Source of the DNA: Juglans regia
Lineage: Eukaryota; Streptophyta; Magnoliopsida; Fagales; Juglandaceae
Assembly (NCBI RefSeq): GCF_001411555.2
Contig: NC_049901.1
Location: 42,462,302 to 42,526,301, forward strand
Direction of reading: 5' to 3'
Length of the DNA stretch: 64,000 nt
The first letter of the stretch is position 1. Every line of letters begins with the position of its first letter. Below, in pieces: positions 34,478 through 45,652 of the stretch. The notes under the pieces were generated by a model. That model made no database searches. It had not been told where the DNA came from and saw nothing but the letters and a program-made list of their open reading frames with translations. Both the position numbers and the translations under genes were made by a program.

Positions 34478-34734
34478 ATTATATAAAAGAGAGATGATTT
34501 TTCCTACTGATAAGTCTTATTTATGCAAGTCTTCATAAAAATATAGATTTCACTTTAAAAAAAAATGTAAAAAAAATTATTTTTTATTAGTGGGAATTAT
34601 TTTTTTACAAATAAAAATTTACAATCATTTTTATGTATTTTTTTGTACACTTTATTAATGTGATTGACTGTATATTGTTTTAAATATAAAATAACTGTTT
34701 TGACCAATCACAAATCAGTAGAGTGCGTAAGAAG

Positions 34735-35381
34735 TAAGGGTGTAACTGATCAGGTTTTGGACAAAATCTAAGATCGAACCGGTATGTATCGGTTTTACAT
34801 TTTTCAAAACCGATTACGCTCCAGTTACTCTTCTAGATCGGTACTTCCGGTTTTCGATCCTGTCCGGTCTGGTTTTCCATTTTTTTTAAAATATAAAAAA
34901 TATATAATAAATTGTTATTTCTTATGATAAAATGTTATTAATAATTTAATATATATTATGTTTAAAGCATATGATCAATTAAATTTTTATCTTTGATATT
35001 AAACTTTTATTTTATAAATTATAATAATATTATCTTATATATAATTATATTAATAACATATGATTAAAAAAATTACAAATATTTATATTTAAGATTAACA
35101 TTTTATGTTATAATTTATAAATTATAATATGAAATTATCTCATATGATATATAATTATATATAAAAATTTAATATATAATTATATATTATATATAGAACT
35201 TATATATATAAATATTTTGTATAATATATAAAATTAATTTATATATTTTTTTTTTCTAACCTGTCCGGTCCGGTATTGGAAACTATGGAACCGAAGCCGG
35301 ACCGGGCCGGTTCAAAACCGGACCAACTAGTCCAATTCGGTCCAGTCCAGACCGATTTTCTAATTTAAATTTACACCTCTA
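34735..35381. mobile_element. Non-autonomous hAT-type transposon, CCGG-rich
   Basis: The exact 8-bp target duplication GTAAGAAG lies at 34727-34734 and 35382-35389. The termini are TAAGGGTGTAA and TTTACACCTCTA. Both shoulders are rich in CCGGTCCGGT-type runs, and the core is highly AT-rich. There is no transposase. It belongs to the same family as 4178-5210 and 50840-51124. Confidence 0.85.
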
Positions 35382-36241
35382 GTAAGAAGTACGTAAAAGT
35401 GACTGTATATAGTAGAATTCTTTTACAAATAGCTTATATGAAGATTGTCTAATTAAAAATTGTACCTAACATTACTCTATGTAAAAAATTTATCCAAATT
35501 TTTGAATAAAAATTTAAAATAGTCAAATGTAAAATATTATGAATTTAATCAAAACAAAGTTGCATTAGATTAACCAAAGAGATAAGTGGAAAGCTTTGAA
35601 CTACAGTAAATAGATGAGATTCTTCAAATTTGAAGAGTTACTATTCACTCATCAAATCTAATTTTTATTCAATTTAAATCTCCAACGATCTTTTTTATTC
35701 ATATTTAATCTCCAACCGTTTTGTAATAATAATGTAAGAATCAAATTAAATTATTAATTAACATATAATTAGTATAATTGTAAAATATAAAAAAAATAAA
35801 AATATTATTATTAAAAAAATAATATTATCTTATTATTTTGATGAATTCAATATCTAATTCAATGTAGGGTTATGGCTATGAAGGTTTTTTACTTATAAAA
35901 AACATGTACTTTTCATTAAATCTTAAAGATGATTTTGATGAAGACAATGCCAATGCTCCCAATCGTCACCAAACACTCTATTTCCATTTTCAGTTTTGGT
36001 CGGGCTAGTAGATTTTTTTCCCTCGAGGCAATTTCGATGTTGCTGTTTTGGCATTAAGTTTAAAGTTTATTAGTGGTTAATAAGTCCATCGAGTTTTTGG
36101 GTCCATTTCTTCTGTTGTCGAATCCGTTAACTCATTCTTAAAGATAACTTGCACGAGACAGTTATGGAGCTCAGAGCTCCATTCCTGAAGGTAGTTTGCT
36201 AGTTACGGTTTTGGTTAGTGCTCGCTACTTAAAAAAATGAA

Positions 36242-36274
<33 letters not shown>

Positions 36275-36300
36275 GTCTTTTGTGTTATGGTTGTACATAA
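35382..36300. other. P450-3 far 3' flank, no gene
   Basis: AT-rich spacer. Positions about 35950-36110 match the P450-2 far flank near 26110-26260. A TA-rich run lies at about 36246-36275. Confidence 0.4.
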
Positions 36301-36319
36301 CAACTTTTTTTTATTTTAA

Positions 36320-36990
36320 GGTACGATGGAATATTATTTGCCTAGCGAGAAAAACATTTGAAATGGTAGCACCGTATTGTAAGAAATGCTAATTAATTGC
36401 ATGCCTAATTAATGGAGTATCTTTATTTTATTCATAACTCTTATCTCTTCTTTTCATCCCCATCTATTTTTAATGTAAAGTGCAATACTCGTGATTGATG
36501 AACTTTTAAGCTTCAAAAAGATTCTTATCTAATTTGAAATTAAAAGAAAAAATGCTCTGTTTTCTTCTTTAAAAGAAAATTAATTGATTATTCCACCAGA
36601 CTTACACGTGTATTAATAGCCAATCATTCAACTTTTATTACTAAACAAACAACTCGTTCAGCCAGACTGAATATAAGGCTGATTAATTTCTTTTATCACC
36701 ACTGCTACCTTGTGTTATCTTACAGCCTCTTTTAACCTTCTCTATTGAATTTAAAATAGCAAAGCAACCGATCCACTCCATTCTTATCACAACACGAGCT
36801 ATTCTAAATGGAACTCAAAATTATTACCAAATAAATCATTTCCAAGACCAAAGAAGGAAGAAATCAATTAAGTAAAACAAAAATTCAACCGAAATTTTAA
36901 AAAAATAAATTTATAAATTGATATATCTTCATCTAATACGTCATTTTTTTTATTATAAAATAAATTCAACATATTCCATATCATTATATA
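36320..36990. repeat. Remnant of a P450-5-type upstream flank
   Basis: Segments such as GTAAGAAATGCTAATTAATTGCATGCCTAAT, TTTTATTCATAACTCTTA and GCAATACTCGTGATTGATGA match, with gaps, the region 44130-44930 upstream of P450-5. It indicates that pseudogene P450-4 once had a promoter region like that of P450-5. Confidence 0.55.
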
Positions 36991-36999
36991 AATTTACCC

Positions 37000-39053
37000 G
37001 TCCTAAGATCTAGATCTGGGGACATCCCACCCATTCAGAGTCGGAGAAGGCCTGTAGAGTGGAAGAGTTGGATGCAGGAGAAGACCATGATGGGCAGTAA
37101 GTTTGAGCCAACGGAGAATCCTTTTTACTGCACTCCAATGATCATTGGTTGGTCGGTGCATGAACTGACATACCTTGCTTATAGAAAATGTGATATCCAG
37201 ACAAGTAAGACTAAGATATTGCAATGATTCGAAGATGCTACGATAAAGTGTTGGATTTGAGAAAAGGTCACCATGATGTTGAGAGAGTGATGTGGTAGAA
37301 GACATGGGAGAGGAAACACCTTTGGCATGAGGCATATTAGATCACTTCAGTAGATCAGAAACATACTGTTGTTGTGACAAGAGTATGCCATCATTCGTGA
37401 AGTGGGCTTCAACTCCAAGGAAGTAGTGAAGTGGGCAGAGGTCATTGAGAGCAAAGGAGTCTTGTAGAGTATGAATGATATGGGCAATAAGACTTGAGTC
37501 AGGACCAATAATCAATATGTTATCCACGTATATGAGGATGAATACTGAACTTGGGCCACACTTGTAGATAAACAATGAAGTGTCTGCTTTGGAGTTCAAA
37601 AAACCCAATTCAAGAAGCTTAGAGCTGAGGTGAGAGAACCAAGCCCGTGGGGCTTGTTTAAGAACATAAAGAGCCTTCTTTAAATGATATACATGATTGG
37701 GCAAGTGTGGATGTTGAAAACCAGGTAGTTGAGTCATAAAAACATCCTCTTCAATAACTCTATGTAGAAAAGCATTTTTGACATCAAGTTGGCGAATACA
37801 CCAATTTGATGCAATAGCCAAGGATAGTACTAACCTGATCATTATTGGTTTAATCGCAGGACTATATGTCTCACCATAATCAAGTCCTTCTTGTTGATTT
37901 AGCAACAAAACAAGCCTGATAACTTTTAAGAGAACCATCGTTTGACTTTGAAGACCCATTTGCAACCCACAAGATTCATTTTGGGCAGGGAGGAACTAAA
38001 GCCCAAGTGCCATTTTGCATCAAGGTTGTGAATTCCTCAGCCATTGCCTTGCGCCATTCGAGTGTTTTGCAAGCAGTGGAGTAAGATGTGGGCTCTGTTA
38101 GTGTTTGGAATTCTTGATCAAAGTGGTCCCAGCATTTTAGGGCAGTATGGCCTATTTTGAAACAAATTTGGCAAAAATGTTTGGTGAAGTTTGAAGGTGA
38201 TTTTGAGTTGTTGATGCTACATCCACCTATAAGACCACGCCCTCAACCACCCGACGAGCCACCACCATAATTTGAGGAAGATCGTCCTCGGCCACTTGAG
38301 TTGGAGCTTCGAGTAACAAGGTTCGGTGATGGGAGATTGATATCAGTAGTAGTAGCCATTTGCTCAAGGTGCATTTCATGAGTAATAAGATGGCCATAAA
38401 GTTCATCAAGTGGCATGGGTTCCAGTCTAGTGTTGACTGAGGTAATGAGAGAATCATATTCAGTTGGCAAACCACTAAGTATGTAGGAAATAAGTTCAGA
38501 TTCACCAAGAGGTTGACCAATAGCAAAAATAATGTCAGATAAATTCTTGGCTTTTTGAAAGTAGTTGGGAACAGAGAGATTGCTTACTTTAACGTGCTAA
38601 GTTGGTAAAGAGTTTTCATGATACGGGCACGAGAGGTAGTAGAAAATATTTTTTCTAGAGTTACCCAAACAACATGGGAAGTGTCTAAACCAGTAGCTTG
38701 TGTAAGAATAGAATCAGAAAGGGAGGAAATAAGAGTGCTAAGGATCAGTTGATCTTGTTCAAACCAATAGTCATACTTAGGATTGGGTTGTGGGGATTGG
38801 CAGAGGAAGCAGTTGGAGGGAGGAATTTGGGTGGTGCTGAGATACTACCATCAATGTAGTTGAAATGTTTTTGACCACGTAGATAAGGGAGAAGCTGGCC
38901 TTTCCATGAAAAATAGTTGTCACGATCAAGTTTGAGTGAAATTTGATGGGTGGGATTTATCAGAGTAGATTGAGTATGAGACATGGAATTGGGGAATAAA
39001 GAAGCAAGTAATGGATTGGATCAAAGATTGTGGTCAGATGGCTATTGATACCA
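37000..39053 (-). mobile_element. Ty1-copia retrotransposon relic, internal part
   Basis: The minus strand shows gag with ISLKLDRDNYFSWKGQLLPY (38745-38984), a second gag part (about 38227-38526), reverse transcriptase (37342-37965) with QLDVKNAFLH and YVDNILIIG where YVDD is expected, and the segment before RNase H (37003-37335) with CLDITFSISKVCQFMHRP. Coding stops abruptly at the first RNase H motif near 37000, so the 3' end and one LTR are gone. The primer site TGGTATCAATAGC abuts the LTR at 39054. Confidence 0.9.
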
Positions 39054-39280
39054 TAACAGATTTCTAAATTTGGTTTCCCTTTCCTTCACAGAGGGACCAA
39101 CGTATTTTATTTATAGAAGATATGTACAAAGTTGTTACACCAGTTACATCAAGTAAATATTTGAATTATATCAGATGTTATTTGTTATTATCCTTATCAG
39201 ATATAACTGAGATATGTACATGATTATCTTTATCTTCAGAGTTGTTGGTGGCTTCACGTCTGCGAGGTGTTGTCTCAATA
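39054..39280 (-). repeat. Copia LTR adjoining P450-4
   Basis: The LTR runs from TAACAGATTTC to GTTGTCTCAATA in plus-strand view. On the minus strand it is followed by the primer site. The base after it starts AGCTT, the same five bases that precede the LTR fragment at 26825, consistent with a target duplication from one insertion event. Confidence 0.8.
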
Positions 39281-39889
39281 AGCTTCATACTCGATGGATG
39301 GAATACTACCTCGGCTGCTTTGATGTGGTATTTCTGGCTACTTTCCAAGAACCAGCACGTTGAATTTGAGGTTCTGAAGGAAATAAAATAAAAATCCTAA
39401 GCGCCTGTCTATGATGAAGTCAAAGACATGGCCTCACGCTTCTTTGTGCGAAAGCATGTGGTTATACCCACCTATTTTGGTGGACACGAAGGAGGCCATC
39501 AGTGAAGACGGGTTGCCTGAGGAGACTCTGGTGAAGAAGGGAATGAAAGTGACGTACCATGGTTACACTATGGGGAGGTCGAAGATGCTGTGGGGCTTTG
39601 ATTGGGCGGTGTTTAAACTAGAGCGATGGCTAGAGAGGCACAAGCCGGAGAAGCGATGAAGGTTTGTTGGCCGGGACCCGTACATGTACCCAATGTTCCA
39701 GGCAGGATCGAGAATTTGTTTGGGGAATGAGATGTCTTTCTTGCAGATGAAGAGGGTTTTGGCGGGGGTTCTAAGGCTGTTCAAGGTGGTGCCGGTTCAA
39801 GGTGTGGAGCCAGAATTTGTTCCGTACTTGACTTCCAAAATGAAAGGTGGGCTTCCAGTGAGAATTGTAGAGAGGGATGCGAAAGACTG
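39281..39889 (+). pseudogene. Cytochrome P450 CYP94 pseudogene, 3' part only (P450-4)
   Basis: The remnant starts inside the I-helix region (AGCTTCATACT) directly behind a copia LTR and runs to the normal stop. It contains TAA stops near 39390, a deletion in the Asp-Met-Val-Tyr-Thr codons near 39430, and a TGA at 39657-39659 where intact copies have Trp (HWRFVG). The haem loop FQAGSRICLG (Ser for Pro) is readable at 39697-39726. Its sequence, such as QHVE.EVLKEIK and PERWLER-like LERWLER, is nearer to P450-5 than to P450-1. The first two thirds are missing except possibly for the scrap at 26749-26824. Confidence 0.93.
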
Positions 39890-40612
39890 ATCCTGCACAA
39901 GCGAATGCTGACTTCCAAAGTTCAATACTCCATCTCTGCATCCAAATTACAAGTTTTTTTTTTTTCTTCTTTCTTTCTATTTTTTGATTGTTTCGCTATT
40001 GTTTTTTGTTCCAAGTGACGTGTGAAGACTACATGAATTGTCGAATATGTTTACCAGTCATATATACGAATAGAGAATTGAATGGTATAAGTTTCATTAG
40101 ATAAACTTTGCGTAGGCTTTCTATAAAAAAGTGGACTCTATAATGAAAAAATATAAAAAAATATTTTTCTTTTAGAGTGTGACCTATATTTTTATAAAAG
40201 GTCTATACGGAGTTTGTCCATTTGAAATTTGTACCTAACATTGTTCATATGAATATACTTATCAGTTATGTATATTGATTTGATTAAGGTTAAATATAGT
40301 TACACCATGCCTAAAAAGAGCAAGATCTACTATTAAAAAATGATTTTTTTTCATAAAAGTTTCAAATTTGTCATTTTTAAAAAGAGAATATGTGAGCCTT
40401 GCATACTTTATAAATCATTTTCTTATTAATTTTTCAAATTGTTTGTTTCATTAATTTGAAAGTGAATACATTTTTTATTTTTGAGTTACAATAAGTTAGG
40501 AATGTTTCAAAAGTGACTAATAAAAGTCCTACAACATATTCTTTATTAATAAAGTTTATTTTTCACTGATTTGAGACCCTTAGATTGAACAAAAGTTTGA
40601 GGACACCTAATC
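39890..40612. other. Intergenic, no gene seen
   Basis: 3' flank of P450-4 and AT-rich spacer. A pyrimidine-rich run lies at 39955-39985. No element was recognised. Confidence 0.35.
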
Positions 40613-40844
40613 CATAACTAGGACTATTCATTCGGGTTCCGGCTCGGGAACCTGAACCGAGTTAGCCTAGGTTAGACCCGAGCTGGAACCCGGATGAATC
40701 CGGATTTTAAAAACCTGAATTTCGGGTTCTGAGTTGAACCTGATTTGTTTTTTCTTTAGTCTACAAAGACCATCCAGGAAAGCCTTTATTCTCTGCTTTG
40801 CTTCCCTAGCTTCGAGTCACACGTGGTCTTCTTCTTGATTTTAA

Positions 40845-41080
40845 GGGTAAATGAAGAGGTATCTTGTAGTCCTGGACGGCATTCGGAGTCTTCAACTATG
40901 GGAGGAGGTAAGATATGCTTTTCCTGATAACTTGAACAGAAGCAAAATATTAATCATAACCAAGATAGTTGATGTGAGTCCACCTGCAAGGTCTGCTTAC
41001 ATGAACTTTCTCCCATTCCTTAATAAAGATGAAAGCTGAGAGCACTTCCATAAGAAGGTGTTCCAAGGAGAAGAATGTCC
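40845..41080 (+). pseudogene. NLR (NB-ARC) resistance-gene fragment
   Basis: The frame from 40851 reads KRYLVVLDGI (kinase-2 motif), LWEEVRYAFPDNLNRSKILI (approach to RNBS-B), and then FLPFLNKDES, a stop where Trp is expected, and HFHKKVFQGEECP (RNBS-C region). This order and spacing are those of the NB-ARC domain of coiled-coil plant NLR immune receptors. Neither the P-loop upstream nor GLPL or leucine-rich repeats downstream were found, so it is an isolated exon fragment. It may have been carried in by a transposon. A frame at 41152-41343 (QCVKCGGLVQCEHAANVHAW) follows, which I do not recognise. Confidence 0.75.
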
Positions 41081-41392
41081 TTCTAGGTTGGGCAAGGTGG
41101 TTCCGTATGGAGAGGACGCACGGGAGTTGGTTTTTCTGATGCAGCAACGCCATGGAAAGTGATGCCAAGTTGCATCTCGAGCTGGCTCGTTTGCGCAGTG
41201 GAGTAGTGGTTGAAGAGGGCAGTAGCGGCTGCAACTCGATGGAGGGTTTGACGGAAGCTGAGCCGCAGTGTGTCAAATGTGGTGGTCTAGTGCAGTGTGA
41301 GCATGCTGCGAACGTACATGCATGGGTGGAGGCGTTGGGCTGATTTTCGGGTAGTGTGAGGAAACTAAGTGTGATGTTTTGCAGGAAGTATG

Positions 41393-41395
<3 letters not shown>

Positions 41396-41427
<32 letters not shown>
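41396..41427. repeat. (TA)n microsatellite
   Basis: Uninterrupted TA repeat following a TATGTATG stretch. Confidence 0.9.
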
Positions 41428-41429
<2 letters not shown>

Positions 41430-41929
41430 AACATAAAAAGAAAACCCTAGAGGAGGAGACGTGCATGGCAATTGGCATGGAGCCTTGCTTGACGTGGGGC
41501 CTATTCTTGGTTCTCATGGTCTTGGGTCTAATAAAAAAACACTAGGTCATTTCAAATATTTGGCCCATGTTTCGTAGTGAAAAAAAAAAACTATTAATAA
41601 ATAGGTTGCTCTCTGAGTTTTGGCCTCGACTCATCTTAAAAATATATATATACTTGTTCCATAAATTCCTCGGCCCATAAAAATATTTTCCATCCGACCC
41701 AAAAAAGAATATTTAAGAAAATTACTAAAATAGTAAGCCCATTTTAAAAACATTCGATATGCACCAAATACAAATTGGACCCGCAATGAGTATATAAAAA
41801 AAATAATACTAAAAAATTAATTGGACTCTTTCTACGTATAAATTCAAAACCAAAAGTTTTAAAAAACAACTTGTTGCTAGACTCGGGTGTTACATCCTTC
41901 CTTTTAGATTCACAGTTCTACCTCTAGCT

Positions 41930-42475
41930 AAAACTTTTGTTAGGTCGATTTCGATTTTTATCCAAAAATCTTTCCCCAACCCATTCCATCTTCTTGCACA
42001 TCGAATTCCTACACATCTCCTATGGGCTTTCCATTAAGGTTCTCACTTTCATTGTTCACACAAGCCAGAGGAAAGCTATACAGTTGAACCTAGAAAGCCT
42101 CAGAATTGAAATTCATCATATGTGGTTGAGAGAAGCCATCAAACGCTTTAATGATGAACAAGTTATTGCCAAAGAACCATGGTCTACCCAACACTCTCTC
42201 CTTTTCTGCTTTGCTTGCAAACGTGATGATAAATAAATGTTACTGCATCCTTGAAGGACGCTAGTTTGCTCATGAATTTGTGGATTTTGGCCATTGTAGA
42301 CTGGAGCACTTCCAGTTCGATCAGCACATATCTTCCCTACTAGACTCCGTTCTCCCTTTCTCAATACTTCCTCAGATATACCTTCGTCGAGATTTATCGA
42401 AGAGTTTTCCTCTTCTGAGAATTGAAATTGGTCCCATACTTCCTCTAATTCCTCCATGTTCCTTCGTCGCACCAG
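41930..42475 (-). pseudogene. LINE ORF1 (DUF4283-type gag-like) fragment
   Basis: On the minus strand the frame 42116-42472 starts MEELEEVWDQFQFSEEE and contains KGERSLVGKICADR, the pattern of the DUF4283 domain in ORF1 of plant L1 LINEs and related zinc-knuckle proteins. Beyond a frame break, FDGFSQPHMMNFNSEAF and VQLYSFPLACVN are readable down to about 42000. It is broken and has no reverse transcriptase nearby. It is not clearly linked to the LINE at 22413. Confidence 0.75.
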
Positions 42476-42599
42476 CCTGCCAAAGGTGACTTACCAGTAC
42501 TCCTACTCTCAAGAGAGTAAGCCGAGACAATGGCCTCTCCCCTACCTTCTCATAGAGACGAGAGAGATTATACTCATAAGTAACTAGTAGACTCATAAG

Positions 42600-43043
42600 A
42601 AATCGTCCTGATTAGCAACAAGAAGTTGTACTTTGCTAGTCTTCAATGTTTGGAAAATCAAGAATTTATTAAATATTGGAACCTAGAAGTGTCTTGAGAA
42701 TCGCAAATATCTCATGTTAATTAATGTTTATTCTTCAATTTAATTATCTCCACAATCTCATTCATTTAATATTAAAAAAACTATTCACGATCTTTTCATC
42801 ATCTATTAATATGGAATCAAATAATTAATAAACAAGTAAAACAATAATTATAAAGATGATGAATGCTTATCATTTCTCCAAAATAATTTACAGTGTACAA
42901 TTAGTGCCTACCCTCTATATATCTCTTCTCTTTATATATATATAAAGTGACTATTAAACAAAAATTCTTGTTTTAACGGTTTTTATTATTTTTCCGTTAC
43001 AATTTAACGCCGTTCGTCCTACTAAAAATGTCTACAGCCAATA
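42600..43043. other. Intergenic, no gene seen
   Basis: AT-rich spacer with no recognisable coding or mobile sequence. Confidence 0.35.
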
Positions 43044-43052
43044 ATATTATAT

Positions 43053-43226
43053 GAGTAATTCTACATACAACCGTGAAGTGCGTAATCACCGCGTAATCGC
43101 TTTGAAAAAGAGTAGGGTCCACTATTAAAAAATTAATTTTTTTTATGTAGGTCCCATATTTTATTCATTTTTTTCAAAACGATTACGCGACAGTTACGTA
43201 CTTCACGGTTGTAAGTATCTTTTCTC
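43053..43226. mobile_element. MITE with 9-bp target duplication (Mutator-like)
   Basis: The 9-bp repeat ATATTATAT flanks the element at 43044-43052 and 43227-43235. The left arm contains ACAACCGTGAAGTGCGTAA and the right arm ACGTACTTCACGGTTGT, so the single strand can fold into a long hairpin. The 174-bp element has no ORF. Confidence 0.82.
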
Positions 43227-45560
43227 ATATTATATTAATGATGACAACAAGCTTGTTTTGTTTTGATACCCGGCCACATGCATTAACTGAGGTTTTAGGG
43301 ATCAGTACGTAGTCATCTAAATATTATTCTCAATCTATTATTATTATTATTATTATATGCCCAACAAGTCCTTAAGATCAATTTTTAATATTGATCTACA
43401 TAAACATTGACAGTTCTATATACTTAATTAATAATGATCAAATTATGAAGAAAAAAAAATAATAAAAGAACTATATATCATGTATATATTGTCAATATTT
43501 ATACGTTGTACGTACATTATTTAATTTGTTTATAACTGATGATCTTCTATATGTATATATATTATATACTTAATTAATAATGCTCGAATTATGAAGCAAA
43601 AAAATAATAATAAAAGAACTATATATCATGTATATACTATATATTGTCAATATTTATACCTTGTATGTACAATATTTGATTTGTTTATTATTTTGTTGAA
43701 ATTTAATTTTTTTTTAATCTTGATTTTTCTTATCTTTTTTTAATCTTGTATTTTCTTTTTTTAAACAAAAAAATTATTGATTTTTTTTATTTAAATTATT
43801 ATATCAAATACATCCCGAACTAACACATCCGGGCCGTTCCTTAGTATAAATATATATATATATAAATATATATATTTATATATTTCGCCCTTTTAAACTT
43901 CCAGATCAGTTGTGACGTGATTGTACATAAACATCCTTTTAGCAAGACAAATATGCATGATAATAAATTGGATAATGATACACCATCAAAAAATTTGTAC
44001 TTGCAACAGTTCAAAGTAAATAAAATACTATTTTTATTTTTATTTTTATAGTATAGTTATTCTTATATCATTTTCCTAATAAATAGAAAGAGCTGGCCGG
44101 TTGCACCACGACCACTGTAGGTTTATGTAAGCGTGGTAGCGCGTAAGATGCTAACTAACTGTATGCCTAATTTGATAAGATTAATGTTAGATATACTTCC
44201 CCACCATACTGATCTGTGTACTCCTTAAAAAAAGTGGAGTCTGATATTAAAACATAATTTTTTTATATGTGTATTAGATTTATTTACTTTTTAAAAAAAA
44301 AAAAATTCTTGAGACTTGTCTACCCTAGAAGTATAAATATAATTTCTTATTTGATAAAGACATGCTCCTTTTATCCATATAAATTTATAAAACTAAATTT
44401 ACATATGAAATCACATCAATTTATAAATTTATTTTTATAAATTCATGTGTGTCCACATTATATTTCTCTTTTTACAATCCTACTATAAATAAGATATTTT
44501 TATAAAACAAAATTATATAATTATCATATTTAATAAAAATGCCATTCATTTAAACCATAAGGAAAAAACTTTTTGTCATATCTAATAAAAATGGTATTCA
44601 CTTAAAACATAATTAAAAAAATTATAAGAGTAGTTTCTAAAGTTGCGTTTGGATAGTGAAGTATTTTAAAGTATTATATAAATAGTAATAAAAAAGTAAT
44701 AATAGAGTATTAAATAATAATAAATAGTAATAAAAATAAATAATAAATAATATTAATCATATATTCTCAATTTGGCCATAGTCATGGTTCTTGTTTTATT
44801 CATAACTTTGAATGTGACTCAGTACTCAAGGAAAGCCTGGGCTTGCACTTTTACCTTTGATTTCTTTTCGCCCCCGTCTCTCTTTAATGTTAGTGGTGAT
44901 ACTCGTGATTGATTCATTTTGAGATGCAAAAGTATTCATTTCTCTCTTTTTTTAATAAAATAAGATTAATTTTTTTAATTAATTACTATTTACTAAGTCA
45001 CATCTTATAAAAAAAAAAGTTGTAAGTACGAACTAGATAAATAGTGATCGATACATATACAGCAAAACCTACAAAATAAGAGATTCTTCCAACTGACTTA
45101 TCTGTCATTTAAAAGTTAATAAAAAAATATAAATTAATATAATACGTCATATTATAAACTTAATTATTTTTATAATAAAATAAATTTAAGATATTATTTG
45201 AAATTAAATTAATTTCTATTTTTTTTTCCACAAAGGTAACACAACCCAAAAATAAAAAACATTCTTCAATTCAACTTAAAATTCATGATAAGGACAAATT
45301 AAAGAATGACTTGGTTCTTGACTTTAGAAGAGAAGTCGACTCCATTCTTATCCATAACAATAGAAAATATTAATAATGGAGCTCCAAAATCAGGACCAAA
45401 TATATAAAACAATACAACAGTACTGTCATGTCACATTAATATTAATTTAAATAAACAAAAACCGATCGAAGAGACACCTATACAACTATGTCGAGACATA
45501 AAATAGACTTGCATGCGTAGCTCACAAACAAATTTAAATACGTACGCTGATTCAATTATC
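43227..45560. other. Upstream region of P450-5
   Basis: AT-rich spacer with a near-duplicate pair of about 120 bp at 43420-43540 and 43560-43690 (AACTATATATCATGTATATA, GTCAATATTTATAC). It also has a MITE-like GTTTGGATAGTGAAG segment near 44650, and the parts shared with 36320-36990. No gene or certain TATA box was identified; a weak AAATAAAAACC lies about 60 bp before the start codon. Confidence 0.4.
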
Positions 45561-45652
45561 TTGAAAATGTGACCTTAACTCTCACCCACAAATAAAAACC
45601 AAGAGTCCGAAACATCAACCGAAACAAAGAGCTCGATCTCCAAATATCAGCC

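Noticed and set aside
40613..40760. Further member of the CCGG-rich hAT family
   Set aside because: It has similar CGGGTTCCGG-type runs, but no TAGGGGTGTA end and no 8-bp duplication was found.
41152..41343. Cys-containing 63-codon frame after the NLR fragment
   Set aside because: Not recognised and lacks any supporting promoter or paralog. It is mentioned only as a possible captured piece.
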